Shown in pieces: positions 7,476 through 13,857 of a stretch of DNA of 25,700 nt. Source of the DNA: JBNNGK01 sp050268245 (GTDB lineage Bacteria > Pseudomonadota > Gammaproteobacteria > Enterobacterales > Enterobacteriaceae); contig NZ_JBNNGK010000028.1 in the NCBI RefSeq assembly GCF_050268245.1, positions 1 to 25,700 of the forward strand, read 5' to 3'. A program made the translations under genes and the position numbers. The first letter of the stretch is position 1. Every line of letters starts with the position of its first letter. Below the pieces are notes generated by a model. That model searched no databases. It saw nothing but the letters and a program-made list of their open reading frames with translations, and was not told the origin of the DNA.

Positions 7476-8852
7476 ATGAAAATAATTATTCTTGGCGCAG
7501 GTCAGGTCGGTGGAACACTGGCAGAAAATCTGGTTGGCGAAAATAACGATATCACCGTGGTAGATACCGACACCAATCGTCTCCGTCAGTTACAAGACAA
7601 ATTTGATCTACGCGTAGTTCAAGGGCATGGCTCACACCCGCGCGTATTGCGCGAAGCGGGTGCGGAGGATGCCGATATGCTGGTTGCCGTCACCAATTCT
7701 GATGAGACCAACATGATCGCCTGTCAGATTGCTTACTCATTGTTCAATACCCCGAATCGCATTGCACGCATTCGGGCCCCCGAATACATCCGTGAGTCCG
7801 ATAAACTATTCTTACCGGAAGCGGTGCCTATCGACCATTTGATCTCACCGGAACAACTGGTTATCGATTACATTTATAAACTCATTGAATACCCAGGTGC
7901 ATTACAAGTCGTAAACTTTGCCGAGGGGAAAGTGAGTATCGCGGCAGTTAAAGCCTATTATGGTGGTCCCTTAGTGGGTAATGCGCTGTCAGCCATGCGC
8001 GAACATATGCCGCATATTGATACGCGTGTAGCAGCCATATTCCGTCAAGATCGTCCTATTCGCCCTCAGGGTTCAACTATTATTGAAGCTGGCGATGAAG
8101 TGTTCTTTGTCGCGGCATCGCAGCATATCCGTGCAGTGATGAGTGAGCTACAACGTCTGGAAAAACCCTACAAACGTATCATGATCGTTGGTGGCGGCAA
8201 TGTTGGCGCTGGTTTAGCAGCTAAACTGGAAAAAGATTATAATGTGAAGCTGATTGAGCGTAATCAGCAGCGTGCCGCTGAGCTCGCGGAGCAGCTTCAC
8301 GATACCATCGTATTTTACGGCGATGCGTCGGACCAAGAATTACTCGCCGAAGAACATGTCGAGCAGGTCGATGTATTCATCGCCATTACCAACGATGACG
8401 AAGCCAACATTATGTCAGCTATGTTGGCAAAACGCATGGGCGCCAAAAAAGTTATGGTGCTGATCCAACGACGTGCCTACGTTGACTTAGTCCAAGGCAG
8501 TGTCATTGACATCGCCATATCTCCGCAACAGGCTACTATTTCCGCCCTTCTAGGGCACGTGCGAAAAGCCGATATTGTTAGCGTTTCCTCGCTACGTCGG
8601 GGCGTAGCGGAAGCAATTGAAGCAATAGCCCATGGTGATGAAAGCACATCTAAAGTAGTCGGACGTAGCGTGGAAGATATCAAATTACCGCCGGGAACCA
8701 CTATCGGTGCAATTGTGCGGGGTGATGACGTCATTATTGCTAATGGTAATAGCAAAATCGAGCAAGGTGACCATGTCATCATGTTTATTACTGACAAGAA
8801 GTTTGTGCCTGATGTTGAGCGCTTATTCCAACCGAGTCCGTTTTTCCTTTAA
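7476..8852 (+). CDS. trkA: Trk potassium uptake regulatory subunit TrkA
   Basis: TrkA is the cytosolic NAD(H)/nucleotide-gated regulator of the TrkH/TrkG K+ channels. At 458 aa it is full length with two tandem RCK units. The first Rossmann loop is GAGQVG (7-12) and the second is GGGNVG (239-244). Each is followed by a TrkA-C-type domain, the last around residues 370-458 (TTIGAIVRGDDVII). No membrane segments are visible, as expected. The membrane partner genes are not in the window. It is the last gene of the rightward def cluster, 54 bp after rsmB. Confidence 0.98.
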   Translation: MKIIILGAGQVGGTLAENLVGENNDITVVDTDTNRLRQLQDKFDLRVVQGHGSHPRVLREAGAEDADMLVAVTNSDETNMIACQIAYSLFNTPNRIARIRAPEYIRESDKLFLPEAVPIDHLISPEQLVIDYIYKLIEYPGALQVVNFAEGKVSIAAVKAYYGGPLVGNALSAMREHMPHIDTRVAAIFRQDRPIRPQGSTIIEAGDEVFFVAASQHIRAVMSELQRLEKPYKRIMIVGGGNVGAGLAAKLEKDYNVKLIERNQQRAAELAEQLHDTIVFYGDASDQELLAEEHVEQVDVFIAITNDDEANIMSAMLAKRMGAKKVMVLIQRRAYVDLVQGSVIDIAISPQQATISALLGHVRKADIVSVSSLRRGVAEAIEAIAHGDESTSKVVGRSVEDIKLPPGTTIGAIVRGDDVIIANGNSKIEQGDHVIMFITDKKFVPDVERLFQPSPFFL

Positions 8853-8924
8853 CATTGAATATGTTAATAAAATGTCAGTATTTTAGATTAATATTTATAA
8901 ACACAGGAAAACACCAAAAGTTTT

Positions 8925-8932
8925 CTATACTT
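8925..8932 (+). promoter_or_regulatory. sigma-S-type extended -10 upstream of mscL
   Basis: CTATACTT matches the known core of the sigma-S extended -10. No good -35 sits 16-18 bp upstream, which is common at sigma-S promoters. It lies 62 bp before the mscL start. E. coli mscL is reported to depend partly on RpoS, which supports the reading. Confidence 0.5.
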
Positions 8933-8994
8933 ATTGTGGCAAATGCAATTTACTTGGTTAAACTTGTGTTATTAATTTTTGCAAGGGGTGTGCT

Positions 8995-9405
8995 ATGAGT
9001 ATGATGAAAGAGTTCCGCGAGTTTGCCATGCGTGGCAACGTAGTTGATCTGGCAGTGGGTGTAATTATCGGAGCCGCATTCGGTAAAATCGTTTCTTCAT
9101 TCGTTGCTGATATCATCATGCCACCATTGGGGCTATTGATTGGCGGAGTCGACTTCAAACAGTTCCATTTAGTGTTGCGTGAAGCCCAGGGTGCATTACC
9201 TGCGGTTGTCATGAATTATGGTTCATTTATCCAAACCGTGTTTGATTTCACCATCGTTGCCTTTGCAATTTTCTTAGCAATTAAATTGATGAATAAAGTA
9301 CGTCGTAAAGAAGAAGCAAAACCCGCAGCACCACCTGCGCCAACAACCGAAGAAAAACTGCTAACAGAAATTCGTGATTTATTGGCTCAAAAGCAACAGC
9401 CGTAA
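8995..9405 (+). CDS. mscL: large-conductance mechanosensitive channel MscL
   Basis: MscL is a homopentameric inner-membrane channel that opens under membrane tension to release solutes during hypo-osmotic shock. The 136-aa protein has the amphipathic N-terminal helix (MKEFREFAMRGN) and TM1 (about 15-45) with the glycine/alanine-rich pore segment VGVIIGAAFGKIVSS. A periplasmic loop, TM2 (about 75-102) and a cytoplasmic C-terminal helix (EEKLLTEIRDLL) follow. AAGGGG lies 6 nt before the ATG. It follows trkA by 142 bp with its own likely promoter and converges on arfA, the usual enterobacterial arrangement. Confidence 0.98.
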   Translation: MSMMKEFREFAMRGNVVDLAVGVIIGAAFGKIVSSFVADIIMPPLGLLIGGVDFKQFHLVLREAQGALPAVVMNYGSFIQTVFDFTIVAFAIFLAIKLMNKVRRKEEAKPAAPPAPTTEEKLLTEIRDLLAQKQQP

Positions 9406-9425
9406 CCGTAAATATTTCTTTTTAT

Positions 9426-9452
9426 AAAGCCCTCATCACAGAGGGCTTTTTT
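9426..9452. terminator. intrinsic terminator between mscL and arfA, probably bidirectional
   Basis: AAAGCCCTC (9426-9434) pairs perfectly with GAGGGCTTT (9441-9449) over a 6-nt loop. T residues follow on the plus strand, and A residues precede, giving a usable U-tract on the minus strand too. It lies 20 bp after the mscL stop and 5 bp beyond the arfA stop. Confidence 0.85.
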
Positions 9453-9457
9453 ATATA

Positions 9458-9664
9458 TTAAAACCAGAAAGCCAGTAGTAAATTATTGGTTGATAATTTA
9501 CTACTGGCCTCCCAGTGACGACCTTTTGCATGTTTATCTTTTCGCCGGTAGCTACCTTTACCTTTCACATTTTTTTCAATGCGTTGGCGGAATAACGGAT
9601 CATGCAATAAGGCTTCAATTGCGTTGTCTTGAATCTGGCCTTTAGTATGACGATACTTTGTCAT
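9458..9664 (-). CDS. arfA: alternative ribosome-rescue factor ArfA
   Basis: ArfA binds ribosomes stalled on non-stop mRNA and recruits release factor RF2 when trans-translation fails. The 68-aa frame from the ATG at 9664 (ribosome site TAGGAG) begins MTKYRHTKGQIQDNAIEALL. It contains the family core FRQRIEKNVKGKGSYRRK (25-42). The last 16 residues (from A53, ending NNLLLAFWF) are encoded by a perfect 16-bp hairpin and its tail. In the family such a hairpin causes mRNA truncation, so the active form lacks this hydrophobic tail. An upstream extension of the open frame lacks family similarity. It follows zntR and converges on mscL. Confidence 0.95.
   Translation of the reverse strand: MTKYRHTKGQIQDNAIEALLHDPLFRQRIEKNVKGKGSYRRKDKHAKGRHWEASSKLSTNNLLLAFWF
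9471..9508 (-). promoter_or_regulatory. arfA internal hairpin (non-stop mRNA / RNase III-type control)
   Basis: Positions 9471-9486 and 9493-9508 are exact inverted repeats, giving a 16-bp stem with a 6-nt loop inside the arfA coding region (codons 53-65). On the minus strand the stem is followed by TTTCTGGTTTT. RNase III cleavage (E. coli) or intrinsic termination (some other species) at such a site yields mRNA with no stop codon. The peptide is then tagged by tmRNA unless tmRNA is limiting. Confidence 0.9.
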
Positions 9665-9704
9665 GGAATAGCTCCTATCAAAAGAATGGTTATGTAACAG
9701 GCCA

Positions 9705-9733
9705 ATAATAAGGCCATTGCTATTAAAATTAAA
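9705..9733 (-). promoter_or_regulatory. candidate arfA promoter
   Basis: On the minus strand TTTAAT (9728-9733) and TATTAT (9705-9710) are 17 bp apart in the AT-rich gap after zntR. The -35 overlaps the zntR stop codon. The -35 is poor, so arfA could also be reached by readthrough from yhdN-zntR. Confidence 0.3.
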
Positions 9734-10178
9734 GTGGGCTATCACCCAAGAGTAACTGCTTAGCTTTTTCTTCTCTAGCGCCTTGTTCTAAGACTTCTAA
9801 GATCGAACACGACGTACTGGTATGCGCAGTACCGCAGCATGCATCACTGAGCCGCTTTAACGATTCGCGCATGCGAGATAACTCCTGTAGCTTATTCTCA
9901 ACATCATGTAACCGCGCTTCTACTATCGATTTTGACTCCTGACAAGTATGATGTTCTGGATCAACACGGATCGACAACAGTTCAGCAATGGTTTCCAAAG
10001 TAAAACCCAACTGCTTTGCATAACGAATAAAGCGCAATCGTTGCAAATCCTGCTCACTGTATAACCGATAACCGCCTTCAGTACGAACATTATGATCCAT
10101 CATTCCCTGCTTTTCATAATAACGTACGGTGTCAGGTGTGACATTGGCAAGTTTAGCCAACTGACCGATTCGAAACAT
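9729..10178 (-). CDS. zntR: Zn(II)-responsive MerR-family regulator ZntR
   Basis: ZntR activates the zinc exporter gene zntA by distorting its promoter when Zn(II) binds. Residues 1-70 form the MerR winged helix (RIGQLAKLANVTPDTVRYYEKQGMM), followed by a dimerising coiled coil (about 80-112). The metal ligands of E. coli ZntR are conserved: C79, C114, C115, H119 and C124 (DPEHHTC, DACCGTAH). At 149 aa it is about 8 residues longer than the E. coli protein, ending in a diverged AREEKAKQLLLGDSPL. Its ATG overlaps the yhdN stop by one base (TAATG). zntA is not in the window. Confidence 0.97.
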   Translation of the reverse strand: MFRIGQLAKLANVTPDTVRYYEKQGMMDHNVRTEGGYRLYSEQDLQRLRFIRYAKQLGFTLETIAELLSIRVDPEHHTCQESKSIVEARLHDVENKLQELSRMRESLKRLSDACCGTAHTSTSCSILEVLEQGAREEKAKQLLLGDSPL

Positions 10179-10552
10179 TACTCTTCCTCTTTTGCAAACT
10201 TAGCACCCAACATCTGTTGATATGATCCGTGCAGAAAATCTGTATTTATACCAGCCTGTCGTAAACGAAGTTCAAGCAGAACCATTCGTTTACTTAGCGA
10301 CTCATAATCAGGATGTTCACTGTCAATACCCTGCAATAAATGGATCAAGGTTAATGCTTCTTTACGATCTTCGAGTTCAGGTGGTAAATAACCCGCATTT
10401 TTGAGCAAACGGAAACTTGAACGCAATTCAGCAGGTACCGCACTGTCATCGTCTAAAAGCAATGGCTTGCCTAGCCCCGCTAAATTATCAAACTCGCCTT
10501 TATCTTGCGCATCGCGAATGTGGCGTTCTGCCCAATCATCAAGTAACCACAT
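10178..10552 (-). CDS. yhdN: DUF1992 family protein YhdN
   Basis: This 124-aa protein begins MWLLDDWAERHIRDAQDKGEFDNLAGLGKPL, the signature of the DUF1992 / DnaJ-homologue family C member 28-like group. It has no J domain, signal peptide or membrane helix. Function is unknown. AAAGGA lies 8 nt before the ATG. It sits upstream of zntR and shares TAATG with it, so the two are translationally coupled, as in E. coli. A role connected with zinc is not shown by anything in the sequence. Confidence 0.93.
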   Translation of the reverse strand: MWLLDDWAERHIRDAQDKGEFDNLAGLGKPLLLDDDSAVPAELRSSFRLLKNAGYLPPELEDRKEALTLIHLLQGIDSEHPDYESLSKRMVLLELRLRQAGINTDFLHGSYQQMLGAKFAKEEE

Positions 10553-10587
10553 AGTATGATTCCTTTGCTGAAAGAAGACATAACACT

Positions 10588-10616
10588 AGCATAGCGGATA
10601 GGGGAAAAGATCTTAA
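10588..10616 (-). promoter_or_regulatory. candidate yhdN-zntR promoter
   Basis: On the minus strand TTAAGA (10611-10616), a 17-bp spacer and TATGCT (10588-10593) lie 36 bp before yhdN, each matching sigma70 hexamers at four of six bases. It is the best pair in the 104-bp gap after the alpha operon terminator. No MerR-type long-spacer palindrome is evident there. Confidence 0.45.
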
Positions 10617-10656
10617 CCGTCGTGATAGGGGGAAAGCACATTTGGCTATCAACAGA

Positions 10657-10690
10657 CGTAAAAAAACCGGGCAAGCCCGGTTTTTTTACG
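10657..10690 (-). terminator. alpha operon terminator
   Basis: This is an almost perfect palindrome: CCGGG/CCCGG around CAAG, flanked by seven A and seven T. It ends 10 bp after the rplQ stop. On the minus strand the GC stem is followed by seven T, a textbook intrinsic terminator for the rpsM-rplQ transcript. Confidence 0.92.
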
Positions 10691-10700
10691 CGTCTACAGA

Positions 10701-11090
10701 TTACTCTGCAGTTGCCACTTCTGCTTGAGACTCAGCACGATCAACCAGCTCGATGTATGCCATCGGCGCGTTGTCGCCTGCGCGGAAGCCACACTTCAGA
10801 ATGCGAGTGTAACCACCGGCACGGCTCGCGAAACGCGGGCCTAGCTCGTTAAACAGTTTTGCCACGATCTCGTTATCACGAGTACGGGCGAATGCCAGAC
10901 GACGATTAGCTACGCTGTCGGTCTTGGCAAGAGTAATCAGCGGCTCAACAACGCGACGCAGCTCTTTCGCTTTTGGCAGGGTCGTCTTGATGATTTCATG
11001 ACGAACCAAAGAGCCGGCCATGTTACGGAACATAGCCTGGCGATGGCTGCTGTTACGGTTCAGTTGACGACCACTCTTACGATGGCGCAT
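10701..11090 (-). CDS. rplQ: 50S ribosomal protein L17
   Basis: L17 is a large-subunit protein beside the peptide exit region of 23S rRNA. The 129-aa sequence begins MRHRKSGRQLNRNSSHRQAMFRNMAGSL and carries the conserved GGYTRILKCGFRAGDNAPMAYIELVDR block near the end. Only the acidic tail (about 118-129, ESQAEVATAE) differs in length from the 127-aa E. coli protein. It is the last gene of the alpha operon, 40 bp after rpoA, and is followed directly by a strong terminator. Confidence 0.98.
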   Translation of the reverse strand: MRHRKSGRQLNRNSSHRQAMFRNMAGSLVRHEIIKTTLPKAKELRRVVEPLITLAKTDSVANRRLAFARTRDNEIVAKLFNELGPRFASRAGGYTRILKCGFRAGDNAPMAYIELVDRAESQAEVATAE

Positions 11091-11130
11091 GACCTTATCC
11101 TTCTCAGTAAAACCTTAACCTGTGATCCGG

Positions 11131-12120
11131 TTACTCGTCAGCAATGCTTGCCGGTGGCCAGTTTTCCAGGCGCATGCCCAGAGACAGACCACGTGAGGCC
11201 AGCACATCTTTAATCTCAGTAAGAGATTTTTTACCCAGGTTCGGCGTTTTCAGCAACTCAACCTCGGTACGCTGTACCAGATCACCGATGTAGTGGATAG
11301 CTTCTGCCTTGAGGCAGTTAGCAGAGCGGACAGTCAATTCCAGATCGTCAACAGGGCGCAGCAGGATCGGATCAAACTCTGGTTTCTCTTCTTTCACTTC
11401 CGGCTGACGAACATCACGTAAGTCAACGAAAGCTTCCAGTTGTTCTGCCAGAATGGTAGCCGCACGGCGGATCGCCTCTTCAGGATCGATCGTGCCATTG
11501 GTTTCCATTTCGATTACCAGCTTGTCCAGGTCAGTACGCTGTTCTACACGCGCTGCTTCAACATTGTAGGCAATACGCTCTACAGGGCTATAGCAGGCGT
11601 CAACCAACAGACGACCAATCGGGCGCTCATCTTCTTCCGAATGAATTCGGGCAGAAGCCGGCACATAACCACGACCGCGCTGAACTTTGATACGCATGCT
11701 AACAGCAGCGTTCTCATCGGTCAGGTGGCAGATAACGTGCTGCGGCTTGACGATTTCGACATCACCATCATGGGTAATGTCGGCAGCGGTCACAGGGCCA
11801 ATGCCAGATTTATTCAAGGTAAGAATAACTTCATCTTTGCCTTGAACTCTCACCGCCAGCCCTTTCAGGTTGAGCAGGATCTCCAGGATATCTTCCTGTA
11901 CGCCTTCTTTGGTGCTGTACTCGTGTAGTACACCATCAATCTCAACCTCGGTCACCGCGCAACCCGGCATAGATGAAAGCAGAATACGGCGCAGTGCGTT
12001 GCCAAGAGTATGGCCAAAGCCACGCTCTAAAGGCTCAAGGGTCACCTTGGCGTGCGTCGAACTGACTTGCTCGATATCTACCAGGCGCGGTTTTAGAAAT
12101 TCTGTCACAGAACCCTGCAT
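11131..12120 (-). CDS. rpoA: RNA polymerase alpha subunit
   Basis: Alpha dimerises to nucleate RNA polymerase assembly and contacts UP elements and activators. The 329-aa protein has the assembly domain (about 1-235), including [20 protein letters not shown] (34-53), a flexible linker (about 236-248, [10 protein letters not shown]) and the C-terminal domain. That domain retains R265 ([10 protein letters not shown]), the main DNA-contact residue, and the helix-hairpin-helix around [15 protein letters not shown]. It lies between rpsD and rplQ in the alpha operon and is presumably under S4 translational control through the rpsM leader. Confidence 0.99.
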
Positions 12121-12146
12121 TGTGTCCTCTCTTTGAAACTCAAGCC

Positions 12147-12767
12147 TTACTTGGAGTAAAGCTCGACGATCAGGTGTTCGTTAATGTCGGCGGACAGATC
12201 GGTACGCTCAGGAATACGCTTGAACACACCTTCCATCTTCGCAGCATCAACTTCCAGCCAAGTCGGCTTTTCACGCTGCTCAGCCAGCTCCAGAGAAGCC
12301 TTAACGCGAGATTGCTTTTTAGCTTTTTCGCGAATACTGACTACGTCATTCGGAGATACCTGATAAGAAGCGATATTAACAACGCGACCATTTACCATAA
12401 CGGCTTTATGGCTAACCAGCTGACGTGCTTCTGCACGAGTAGCGCCAAAGCCCATACGGTAAACAACGTTGTCCAGACGACCTTCCAGAAGGGCCAACAG
12501 GTTTTCACCGGTGTTACCTTTCAGGCGGGTTGCTGTTTTGTAATAGTTACGGAACTGGCGCTCCAGAACACCGTACATACGGCGAACTTTTTGCTTTTCG
12601 CGTAACTGTACACCGTAATCAGACAGACGCGGTTTACGCGCACCATGCTGACCAGGTGGTTGCTCAATTTTGCATTTTGAATCTATCGCGCGAACGCCAG
12701 ACTTCAGGAACAGGTCTGTGCCCTCACGGCGGCTAAGCTTGAGCTTAGGACCCAAATATCTTGCCAT
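12147..12767 (-). CDS. rpsD: 30S ribosomal protein S4
   Basis: S4 is a primary 16S rRNA-binding protein that nucleates 30S assembly, affects decoding accuracy and helps antitermination of rrn transcripts. It is 206 aa, starting MARYLGPKLKLSRREG. The S4-type RNA-binding domain is visible around GRLDNVVYRMGFGATRAEARQLVSHKAVMVNGRVVNIASYQV (about 92-133). It represses the alpha operon by binding the pseudoknot before rpsM, so its own gene is within the operon it controls. It starts 30 bp after rpsK. Confidence 0.99.
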   Translation of the reverse strand: MARYLGPKLKLSRREGTDLFLKSGVRAIDSKCKIEQPPGQHGARKPRLSDYGVQLREKQKVRRMYGVLERQFRNYYKTATRLKGNTGENLLALLEGRLDNVVYRMGFGATRAEARQLVSHKAVMVNGRVVNIASYQVSPNDVVSIREKAKKQSRVKASLELAEQREKPTWLEVDAAKMEGVFKRIPERTDLSADINEHLIVELYSK

Positions 12768-12797
12768 TTTCTTTCTCCAACAAACCTAAAAGCAGCG

Positions 12798-13187
12798 TTA
12801 TACGCGGCGCTTTTTCGGCGGACGACAACCGTTATGAGGAATCGGAGTCACATCAGTAATATTAGTGATGCGGAAACCAGCCGCGTTCAGAGCGCGGATA
12901 GTAGACTCACGACCAGGACCAGGTCCTTTAACCATAACTTCCAGGTTCTTGATACCGTATTCTTTTACTGCTTCAGCACAACGCTCGGCTGCAACCTGAG
13001 CTGCAAACGGAGTTGACTTACGAGAACCACGGAAACCGGAACCACCGGCAGTTGCCCAACCCAATGCATTACCCTGACGATCGGTAATAGTTACAATGGT
13101 GTTGTTGAAAGAAGCATGGATATGAGCCACGCCGTCAGAGACTTGCTTTCTTACACGCTTGCGTGTACGAACAGGTGCCTTTGCCAT
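12798..13187 (-). CDS. rpsK: 30S ribosomal protein S11
   Basis: S11 lies on the 30S platform next to the E-site mRNA and S7/S18. It is 129 aa with the conserved core GVAHIHASFNNTIVTITDRQGNALGWATAGG (19-49) and the basic tail GCRPPKKRRV. The segment PHNG near residues 117-120 is the place where isoaspartate formation is reported in E. coli S11. It is second in the alpha operon, 16 bp after rpsM. Confidence 0.99.
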   Translation of the reverse strand: MAKAPVRTRKRVRKQVSDGVAHIHASFNNTIVTITDRQGNALGWATAGGSGFRGSRKSTPFAAQVAAERCAEAVKEYGIKNLEVMVKGPGPGRESTIRALNAAGFRITNITDVTPIPHNGCRPPKKRRV

Positions 13188-13203
13188 TATTCAATCACCC
13201 CGA

Positions 13204-13560
13204 TTATTTCTTGATCGGTTTACGCGGACCCTTACGGGTACGTGCGTTGGTCTTAGTACGCTGACCGCGAACTGGCAGACCACGACGATGGCGTAAACCA
13301 CGATATGTACCAAGATCCATCAGACGCTTGATGCTCAGGGTAACTTCACGACGCAGATCACCTTCAACAGTGAATGTAGCCACTGCTTCACGCAACTGTT
13401 CGATTTGCTCTTCAGACAGCTCACTGATCTTAACATGTTCAGGAATACCCGTTGCTGCACAGATTGACTGTGAGCGGGTTTTACCGATTCCGAAGATCGA
13501 CGTTAAGGCGATCACGGTATGTTTATGATCAGGAATGTTAATGCCTGCTATACGGGCCAC
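13204..13560 (-). CDS. rpsM: 30S ribosomal protein S13 (GTG start)
   Basis: S13 sits in the 30S head and forms intersubunit bridges B1a/B1b; its C-terminal tail approaches the P-site tRNA. The 118-aa protein begins MARIAGINIPDHKHTVIALTSIFGIGKTRS and ends in a basic tail (KTNARTRKGPRKPIKK). The start is GTG (13558-13560) with TAGGAG upstream, the same start used in E. coli. Its ribosome site is part of the S4-responsive leader, making rpsM the control point of the alpha operon. Confidence 0.99.
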   Translation of the reverse strand: MARIAGINIPDHKHTVIALTSIFGIGKTRSQSICAATGIPEHVKISELSEEQIEQLREAVATFTVEGDLRREVTLSIKRLMDLGTYRGLRHRRGLPVRGQRTKTNARTRKGPRKPIKK

Positions 13561-13640
13561 TATGCACTCCTACTATTTTATACAGCAACACCATTCTGAA
13601 AAGCCCGTTTTCAGGATACTCAAATAATGTTGCAGCTACA
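13561..13640 (-). promoter_or_regulatory. alpha operon leader: S4-binding pseudoknot (Alpha_RBS type)
   Basis: On the minus strand a 10-bp stem pairs 13624-13633 with 13585-13594 (including two G-T pairs) and encloses a second stem, CTGAAAA/TTTTCAG (13608-13614 with 13596-13602). The ribosome site TAGGAG and the GTG start follow. This is the arrangement of the E. coli alpha mRNA leader, in which S4 traps the ribosome on a pseudoknot. The stem arms differ in sequence from E. coli as I recall it, but pairing is kept. Confidence 0.88.
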
Positions 13641-13652
13641 TACAAAAGATTG

Positions 13653-13671
13653 GCTGGCTAATCTAGCCAGC
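13653..13671 (-). terminator. hairpin after rpmJ at the end of the spc operon
   Basis: GCTGGCTA (13653-13660) and TAGCCAGC (13664-13671) form a perfect 8-bp stem with a 3-nt loop. On the minus strand CAATCTTTTGT follows, a weak U-tract. It may be a leaky terminator, allowing spc readthrough into the alpha operon, or part of the alpha leader structure. Confidence 0.55.
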
Positions 13672-13706
13672 TCAACCCAACTTTGCAAGAAAAATATGCG
13701 AGATAA

Positions 13707-13823
13707 TCAGCCTTGACGCTGTTTATGCTTCGGTTCGGAGCTGCAAATCACACGAACGACACCGTTACGCTTAACGATTTTGCAGTTACGACATAATTTC
13801 TTGACGGAAGCACGAACTTTCAT
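13707..13823 (-). CDS. rpmJ: 50S ribosomal protein L36 (zinc-binding form)
   Basis: This 38-aa protein begins MKVRASVKKLCRNC and ends KHKQRQG. C11, C14, C27 and H33 form the zinc ribbon of the 'C+' type of L36, so this copy would be used when zinc is plentiful. A zinc-free paralogue, if present, is elsewhere. It stabilises the 23S rRNA junction near the GTPase centre. It ends the spc operon 34 bp after secY. Confidence 0.97.
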   Translation of the reverse strand: MKVRASVKKLCRNCKIVKRNGVVRVICSSEPKHKQRQG

Positions 13824-13857
13824 TTTTACTCTCCGTAACTTCTCAAACAAAACCCAA

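Noticed and set aside
8849..8867. Hairpin TTAACAT/ATGTTAA at the trkA stop codon as a terminator
   Set aside because: The stem is only 7 AT-rich pairs and there is no T-run after it; probably chance in AT-rich DNA.
9665..9745. N-terminal extension of arfA by 27 codons
   Set aside because: The extension runs back into zntR and has no family similarity, while the ATG at 9664 has TAGGAG and the family N-terminus.
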